Source: an uncultured Sphingomonadales bacterium
Lineage (GTDB): Bacteria > Pseudomonadota > Alphaproteobacteria > Sphingomonadales > Sphingomonadaceae
Direction of reading: 5' to 3'
Assembly: GCA_903911985.1 (NCBI GenBank)
Contig: CAIWFP010000126.1
Coordinates: 1-9,947, forward strand
Length of the DNA stretch: 9,947 nucleotides
Below, one piece after another: positions 6,610 to 9,947 of this stretch (position 1 is its first letter; every line of letters begins with the position of its first letter). The notes below the pieces were generated by a model. It saw only the letters and a list, made by a program, of their open reading frames with translations. It was not told the origin of the DNA and did no database searches. The translations under genes and the position numbers were made by a program.

Positions 6610-6638
6610 TATTAACTCATGTTTGTGAGTATCGTCAA
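6610..6638 (-). promoter_or_regulatory. Leftward promoter of the excisionase-integrase operon
   Basis: On the minus strand TTGACG (complement of 6633-6638) and TTAATA (complement of 6610-6615) are separated by exactly 17 bp. This is a good sigma-70-type match and points toward the two HTH genes and int. The start of transcription would be near 6603. An inverted repeat occupies the spacer. The same TATTAA read on the plus strand might serve as a weak -10 for the divergent repressor gene. Confidence 0.62.
6615..6630. promoter_or_regulatory. Palindromic operator candidate O2 in promoter spacer
   Basis: ACTCATGTTTGTGAGT is a 5-6-5 inverted repeat located entirely between the -35 and -10 boxes of the leftward promoter, where a bound repressor would block RNA polymerase. 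It shares the ACTCA/TGAGT half-site with O1, which suggests one protein binds both. Confidence 0.55.
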
Positions 6639-6662
6639 GCGTGTTTTGCGCGCAGGTGATGC

Positions 6663-7054
6663 GTGAGCATTGGCGGCCGTTTTCTTGAGGTTCGCAAAGC
6701 GCGGGGGCTCAACCAGGTCGATGTCGCTGCGGCGATCGGCGTGTCCCACGGCGCGCTAGTCAATTATGAGAAAGGTCTGCGCGAGCCGCCTGCCGCGGCG
6801 ATCGTTGCCCTCAGAAGACCTACAACGTCAACCCAACCTGGCTGTTGCTCGGCGAAGGCCGACCCGATCAAACCAGCGCTGACGAGATCTATGTCCGCTC
6901 GATCGACATTGCCTGGGACTACCTGACCCGTGGCGGCGATGAACCGGACAAGGCGGCGCTTATCAAGCTGAGCAGCGCCCTATTTCAATATCTGATGGAG
7001 CATGGCGAGATCAGCCCCGCCATGAGCGAGAAGCTTCTATCGCTGAGTGCCTGA
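6663..7054 (+). pseudogene. XRE-family (phage-type) repressor, frameshifted
   Basis: The first part, from GTG 6663, encodes a clear XRE helix-turn-helix: RFLEVRKARGLNQVDVAAAI, then GVSHGALVNYEKGLREPPAA (about residues 6-46). After IVAL the reading breaks near 6810-6815. The next frame continues with KTYNVNPTWLLLGEGRPDQ, the expected follow-on of such repressors, and runs to TGA 7052-7054. One missing base accounts for the switch, for example CTGCAGAAG becoming CTCAGAAG. The start has an AGGTG site four bases upstream. An intact product of about 130 residues would be the element's repressor, acting on the palindromes at 6583-6630. Either the gene is truly broken or this is a sequencing error; I see no slippery heptamer that would suggest programmed shifting. 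Confidence 0.78.
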
Positions 7055-7056
7055 CC

Positions 7057-7482
7057 ATGAACGACAACCTGCCACCGGCCATAACCGATCAGCGACTCCT
7101 CGCCGCGATGATGGCCGTCAACCCGCCGATTGAAAAGTTGATGGCTGATCGACTGACCCTGCGACGGGAAATGAAGGAAGCTCAAGAACGGCTCGAACTG
7201 GAAAGGCAGCGAGCCCTGGAGTTATCCCATGTTCGCGACGTGTCGATCCCGCGATACATCGCTCTCGCCAAGGCGTTCACAGTCACCGCCGCGGTCCTAG
7301 CGCTGTTCGCGCTTGGTTTTGCCCTCTTCACTGGTCTTCTGGAGATCAAACTCCCCGCATCCCTCTTTGCCTCTCTGCTGTTGCCCCTTTGGCTGGTCGA
7401 CACGGCAGAACGACAGTTTGGTCGTTGGGAATTTCGATCTGGCCGATCCATCCGGTTCAGGTTTGTAGCCTCGAGCCGCTAA
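7057..7482 (+). CDS. Small membrane protein with coiled coil and two TM segments, unrecognised
   Basis: A 141-residue protein of no family I recognise. Residues 1-28 are polar, with NPPIEKLMADR near the end. Residues 30-58 are a charged, heptad-like helix (RREMKEAQERLELERQRALE) that could form a coiled coil. Two hydrophobic segments follow at about 69-95 and 98-115. The C-terminus is short and basic (RWEFRSGRSIRFRF) and probably cytoplasmic. ATG 7057 lies two bases after the repressor stop, so the genes are almost certainly co-transcribed and translationally coupled. A membrane protein next to a prophage- or ICE-type repressor could act in exclusion or signalling, but nothing in the sequence shows that. 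Confidence 0.62.
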   Translation: MNDNLPPAITDQRLLAAMMAVNPPIEKLMADRLTLRREMKEAQERLELERQRALELSHVRDVSIPRYIALAKAFTVTAAVLALFALGFALFTGLLEIKLPASLFASLLLPLWLVDTAERQFGRWEFRSGRSIRFRFVASSR

Positions 7483-7586
7483 CAGAATACCAGCAGCCAC
7501 CGAAGCCTTGCTGTTTCGGCCAAAATCGATACCGCTGCCGACGCGATAGCCGGACCAGACCCACACTTCTGAATGGGCCTGATCCT

Positions 7587-8357
7587 ATGAACCGTCTAAT
7601 GTACTGTGCTGCGACGGCATCACTTATCTGGTCGAATGCCGGGCTAGCCCGAAATGTCGATCTCGAGAGTTTCGCAAAACCGAGCGGACCATCTGGGCGA
7701 TTCGTCTTGCAGCCGTCCCCGACGCTGCATGTCGACGCCCAAGCTGCGCCCCCTCAAGGCAACAGCCTTGCCCAGGCATTCGAAGCGCTTGCTGACGGCG
7801 ATAACTCCGGATCTACCGTTCCCGCATCGGCAGACCATTCATATTGGCGAGACCAGCTTTACGGCAACGCCGAGGCACCATTATGCGCCAGAGAGCCGTA
7901 TCAGCCGAATCCGGCCTTGCCCGCTTCTGCTGAACGGCGTCGCGCTACTTGGTATCCCGCCATGGTCGCCGCGGCCTGTGAAGCCGGACTGCCTCCACTT
8001 TTGCTTGACGCGCTCATCATCCAGGAAAGCCGGTATAACCCCAGCGCGCTAAGCCCAAAGGGGGCCGCCGGGATATCCCAGTTGATGCCGGACCGGGCTC
8101 GATCGCTCGGCGTTCGCAACGTCTGGAACCCTATCGACAGCTTGCGCGGCGGCGCCCGTTACATGCGTGTCCTCCTGAATGAATTCGGACGGTTCGACCT
8201 CGCGCTTGCAGCGTATAACGCCGGCGAAGGCCGTGTTCGGCGCAAACTGGAGGTGCCGCATATCCCGGAAACTCTGGGATACGTCTCTGGAGTCTTGCTC
8301 ACGATGCGAAACGAAATCGCCCGCAGGCACGTCCTGATGGCAGGACTTTCGCAATAG
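7587..8357 (+). CDS. Secreted lytic transglycosylase (SLT domain, conjugation-associated type)
   Basis: A 256-residue protein with an N-terminal signal peptide (MNRLMYCAATASLIWSNAGLA, about 1-21), a low-complexity linker to about 120, and a goose-lysozyme-like SLT domain (about 123-240). The catalytic glutamate is Glu147 in IIQESRYNP. Family motifs follow: GAAGISQLMP (159-168), GGARYM, and AAYNAGEG (208-215). It would cleave the glycan strand of peptidoglycan between MurNAc and GlcNAc to a 1,6-anhydro product in the periplasm. Small secreted SLT enzymes of this layout often accompany type IV secretion or conjugation systems (VirB1-like), and the island context fits that, but no other transfer gene is visible. 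ATG 7587 is chosen because a longer in-frame start at 7389 would overlap the membrane protein and lack a signal peptide. Confidence 0.88.
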   Translation: MNRLMYCAATASLIWSNAGLARNVDLESFAKPSGPSGRFVLQPSPTLHVDAQAAPPQGNSLAQAFEALADGDNSGSTVPASADHSYWRDQLYGNAEAPLCAREPYQPNPALPASAERRRATWYPAMVAAACEAGLPPLLLDALIIQESRYNPSALSPKGAAGISQLMPDRARSLGVRNVWNPIDSLRGGARYMRVLLNEFGRFDLALAAYNAGEGRVRRKLEVPHIPETLGYVSGVLLTMRNEIARRHVLMAGLSQ

Positions 8358-8458
8358 GTCGCGTTGAGAACGGTCCTGCGTTGCACCCGCCACCCATACT
8401 CGGTGGAGGGGAAACGCCCTCGACGATGCCTGAGCGGGAACCTTCGCGCAAACGGCAA

Positions 8459-8487
8459 TTGACGCGTACGGCGATTTGCCGTACAGA
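8459..8487 (+). promoter_or_regulatory. Candidate autoregulated promoter of the toxin-antitoxin operon
   Basis: TTGACG (8459-8464) and TACAGA (8482-8487) are 17 bp apart, just before the antitoxin gene. The perfect 7-5-7 inverted repeat GTACGGCGATTTGCCGTAC (8466-8484) lies across the spacer and into the -10. DUF1778 antitoxins with GNAT toxins repress their own operon through such operators, so this is the expected site. The -35 is good and the -10 moderate. Confidence 0.6.
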
Positions 8488-8509
8488 TTTTGCCCAAAGG
8501 AGATACGAC

Positions 8510-8818
8510 ATGTTCGCTCTCGAACCAATCGCTACGACGCCCGGCAAGATGGAGGCGCGCAAGGAACTGCGGATGCACCGCGCCGATGAAGAGCGGATCA
8601 AGGCCGCCGCCGCCGCAACCGGCCTGCAGGAAGCCGACTTCATCCGTCAAGCTGCACTGCTGCGTGCGCAGGAGGTCGAGCAGCGTATGGCCTTGTCAAT
8701 TCTGCCGCGTGAAACCTTCGATGCATTCCAGGCAGCTGTTGCAGCGCCAGGGAAGGTCGTCCCTGGATTGGCGCAGGCGATGAAGGCATCGGAGGGCGTT
8801 CTGAAGGATGCCGGCTGA
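8510..8818 (+). CDS. DUF1778 (TacA-like) antitoxin
   Basis: A 102-residue protein of the DUF1778/TacA type. It has an N-terminal ribbon-helix-helix region, KELRMHRADEERIKAAAAATGLQEADFIRQAAL (about 19-51), for DNA binding and dimerisation. A C-terminal tail follows with LPRETFDAFQAAVAAPG, the part that in this family wraps around and neutralises the GNAT toxin. The start at ATG 8510 has a strong AAAGGAG site 7 bases upstream; an upstream in-frame ATG at 8381 would read through the promoter and palindrome. Its last 11 bp overlap the toxin start, the usual coupled antitoxin-toxin order. It probably represses the operon together with the toxin. Confidence 0.87.
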   Translation: MFALEPIATTPGKMEARKELRMHRADEERIKAAAAATGLQEADFIRQAALLRAQEVEQRMALSILPRETFDAFQAAVAAPGKVVPGLAQAMKASEGVLKDAG

Positions 8819-9359
8819 ACCATCGAATGAAGCTCGCTCGCTGACAATCGCCAAATTCGACAAGGCGCTGCATGATCGCAGCGCCTTTTCTTGCGGCTTC
8901 CCGCCCATCGACAATTTTCTGAAATCCTCCCTGTCGGATCAGGTCCGCGACGGCATGGTGACGGCATGGCTGGCAACGGCTGACGTTGATCGTGCGGTAC
9001 TGGGTTTCTACACGCTCGGGGCTATGGCGGTGCGATCCAACCTCGGCCCAAAGGCGTGGCAACGTGCGCGCGTGCCGGATGTTCCGGTGATCTACATTCG
9101 CGCGGTGGCGGTTCATGAAGGCATGCAAGGTAGGGGACTCGGTACGGCGCTCGTGATCGATGCGATCACACGCTGCGCCACCATTGCCGAGCAGATGGGA
9201 GCGGCGGCCATTGTCCTTGATGTGCTTCAGCATGATCATTTCGAGCGGCGATGGAAGTTTTACGCCGATCTGGGCTTCCAGTCCTTGCAGGATCCCGACA
9301 ACCCCACTCGAGTCTACATATCTATGGCCGATGTGCGATCGACGCTGGCCCAAAAGTGA
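8808..9359 (+). CDS. GNAT acetyltransferase toxin (TacT-like)
   Basis: A 183-residue GNAT-fold protein paired with a DUF1778 antitoxin. Characterised members (TacT, AtaT, ItaT) acetylate the amino acid on charged tRNAs and stop translation. Visible marks are the N-terminal FSCGFPPIDNFLKSSL segment (27-42), matching the F-x-CG...LD-x-FL signature of this toxin group, the acetyl-CoA loop QGRGLG (107-112), strand YIRAVAVHE before it, and the catalytic-type tyrosine Tyr152 in FYADLGF. All key positions look intact. The ATG at 8808 overlaps the antitoxin by 11 bp and follows a GGAGGG tract. The pair probably stabilises the mobile element. Which tRNA it targets cannot be told from this sequence. 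Confidence 0.87.
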   Translation: MPAEPSNEARSLTIAKFDKALHDRSAFSCGFPPIDNFLKSSLSDQVRDGMVTAWLATADVDRAVLGFYTLGAMAVRSNLGPKAWQRARVPDVPVIYIRAVAVHEGMQGRGLGTALVIDAITRCATIAEQMGAAAIVLDVLQHDHFERRWKFYADLGFQSLQDPDNPTRVYISMADVRSTLAQK

Positions 9360-9447
9360 CGCAGGACAGAGGATCAAAAGCAATTGCACCAGCGGTAGTG
9401 CAAGCCGTTCGCTAGCTGGGAACGGTGGCCATGAGGGCTGCCCCCCC

Positions 9448-9818
9448 CTACAACTCCGGCAGATTCACAAAATCATCCCGCCGGTTCCTGATCTGCTCTT
9501 CATTCGTGATGATGGTCCTCACCAGCCAGTCCGACAGGCGGTCCTCAGCCTTCTGGGTCAAGGGTTCGACGGGGAAATTGGCTCGCTCGATAAGTTTGGC
9601 GACGACCGGCTTCATCAATTGCATGACAAGGCCCAACTCGGGGTCATTGTAGGCCATGACCCTTGCCTTGAGCAGATCGATCTTGGCGCGGCCGTACAGT
9701 CTAGGGGTTCATATTGTATGGACTTGGGCGAGCCATATTTAACGAGATGGAGCCGCCGGCCCCACCCCATGATGAACTGGACGAAGGCATTCGGTCCGAT
9801 GTGCTGTGACAGGTGACG
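9448..9818 (-). pseudogene. Unrecognised gene remnant, frameshifted and cut by an IS
   Basis: The 3' part reads well on the minus strand: LYGRAKIDLLKARVMAYNDP, then LGLVMQLMKPVVAKLIERAN and a tail ending RRDDFVNLPEL at TAG 9448-9450. The frame stays open upstream of the in-frame ATG 9657, up to a stop at 9709-9711. At about 9703 a shift of frame joins it to a second open stretch, HIGPNAFVQFIMGWGRRLHL through VKYGSPKSIQYEP, which runs up to the IS left end at 9818. The simplest reading is one gene with a small indel, whose 5' portion was separated by the IS. I do not recognise the family. The alternative is an intact 69-residue gene from ATG 9657. Confidence 0.55.
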
Positions 9819-9947
9819 TGACCCCCTGATTTCCATCCAAGAATGATTAGAGTCCGGCCCTGAGAGAAGGACGGACGATGAAGCGATCACGATTTACAGA
9901 AGAGCAGATTATCGGGGTGCTGCGGGAAGCGGAGGCAGGCGCGAAGA
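9819..9947 (+). mobile_element. IS3-family insertion sequence, left end (partial)
   Basis: The element seems to start at TGACCCCCTGATTTCC, a left-terminal inverted repeat beginning with TG as in IS3-family elements, followed by a leader of about 59 bp with AGAAGGA before the orfA start. The boundary is estimated, because the right end and the target duplication are outside the window. It interrupts the leftward gene remnant at 9448-9818. Confidence 0.75.
9878..9947 (+). CDS. IS3-family transposase OrfA, N-terminal fragment
   Basis: The 23 residues visible before the window edge, MKRSRFTEEQIIGVLREAEA then GAK, are the very characteristic start of OrfA from IS3-family elements (IS407-like group), a helix-turn-helix protein that binds the IS ends. 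In this family OrfA is fused to the OrfB DDE catalytic domain by programmed frameshifting; OrfB is not in view. ATG 9878 has AGAAGGA about 7 bases upstream. Confidence 0.9.
   Translation, partial: MKRSRFTEEQIIGVLREAEAGAK

Larger units (their letters stand above)
4812..9947. mobile_element. Integrative element (ICE or genomic island), left part, inserted at tRNA-Val
   Basis: A tyrosine integrase gene ends 125 bp from the 3' end of an intact tRNA gene and points toward it, the standard layout for elements that integrate into tRNA 3' ends. Behind it come excisionase-like genes, a divergent phage-type repressor, a lytic transglycosylase, a toxin-antitoxin pair and an IS. By eye this stretch is less GC-rich than the core genes on the left. 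The boundary is placed at the T stem of the tRNA, where an att core is expected; the exact core cannot be set because the second copy is not in the window. With only one conjugation-like gene visible, it could be an ICE, a mobilizable island or a prophage remnant. Confidence 0.7.

Noticed and set aside
6800..6820. Programmed ribosomal frameshift in the repressor
   Set aside because: No X-XXY-YYZ slippery heptamer or obvious downstream pseudoknot is visible; a one-base deletion or sequencing error is simpler.
6845..7054. Separate 69-codon gene starting within the repressor region
   Set aside because: The frame stays open upstream and carries the expected continuation of the XRE repressor, so it is better read as the second half of a frameshifted gene.
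7389..7586. Upstream extension of the lytic transglycosylase
   Set aside because: It overlaps the membrane-protein gene, has no family similarity, and would bury the signal peptide.
8358..8420. Stem-loop CCACC/GGTGG after the transglycosylase as a terminator
   Set aside because: The stem is only 5 bp with a 7-base loop and no T tract.
1..9947. CRISPR array, rRNA genes or riboswitches
   Set aside because: No regularly spaced direct repeats, rRNA signatures or recognisable riboswitch folds were seen on either strand.

Overview
The window looks like chromosomal DNA from a GC-rich alphaproteobacterium, most likely a sphingomonad (Novosphingobium/Sphingomonas type). This is inferred from the high GC of the left half, its codon use, and the mix of families there (SPOR, DUF418, Der, a CHAP amidase, DUF3297). 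No 16S rRNA gene is present, so the genus is a guess.

Left half, about 1-4839, is conserved core chromosome. It holds the 3' end of a SPOR-domain gene, a DUF418 membrane protein, the ribosome-assembly GTPase gene der (minus strand), a secreted CHAP-domain amidase, a DUF3297 protein (minus strand) and tRNA-Val(CAC). Both convergent gene pairs here (DUF418/der and CHAP/DUF3297) have their gap filled by a copy of the same roughly 180-210 bp structured repeat. The two copies are inverted relative to each other.

Right half, about 4812-9947, reads as the left end of an integrative element inserted at the 3' end of tRNA-Val(CAC). A tyrosine integrase with a complete catalytic set points at the tRNA. 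Two small helix-turn-helix/excisionase-like genes precede it in one leftward operon. A good leftward promoter with a palindromic operator inside its spacer separates this operon from a divergent XRE-type repressor gene, which a single-base frameshift appears to break. Rightward cargo follows: a small coiled-coil/two-TM membrane protein, a secreted lytic transglycosylase of the kind found with conjugation systems, and a DUF1778-GNAT (TacA-TacT-like) toxin-antitoxin pair with a palindrome in its candidate promoter. After that comes a leftward gene remnant that is frameshifted and cut at its 5' side by the left end of an IS3-family insertion sequence, whose orfA runs off the window. The far end of the element and its second att site are not in view.

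Together the right half looks like a partly decaying mobile island. It has recombination and regulation genes at the tRNA end, a stabilising toxin-antitoxin pair inside, one possible conjugation accessory protein, and later IS damage. The core genes on the left are intact and unrelated to it.
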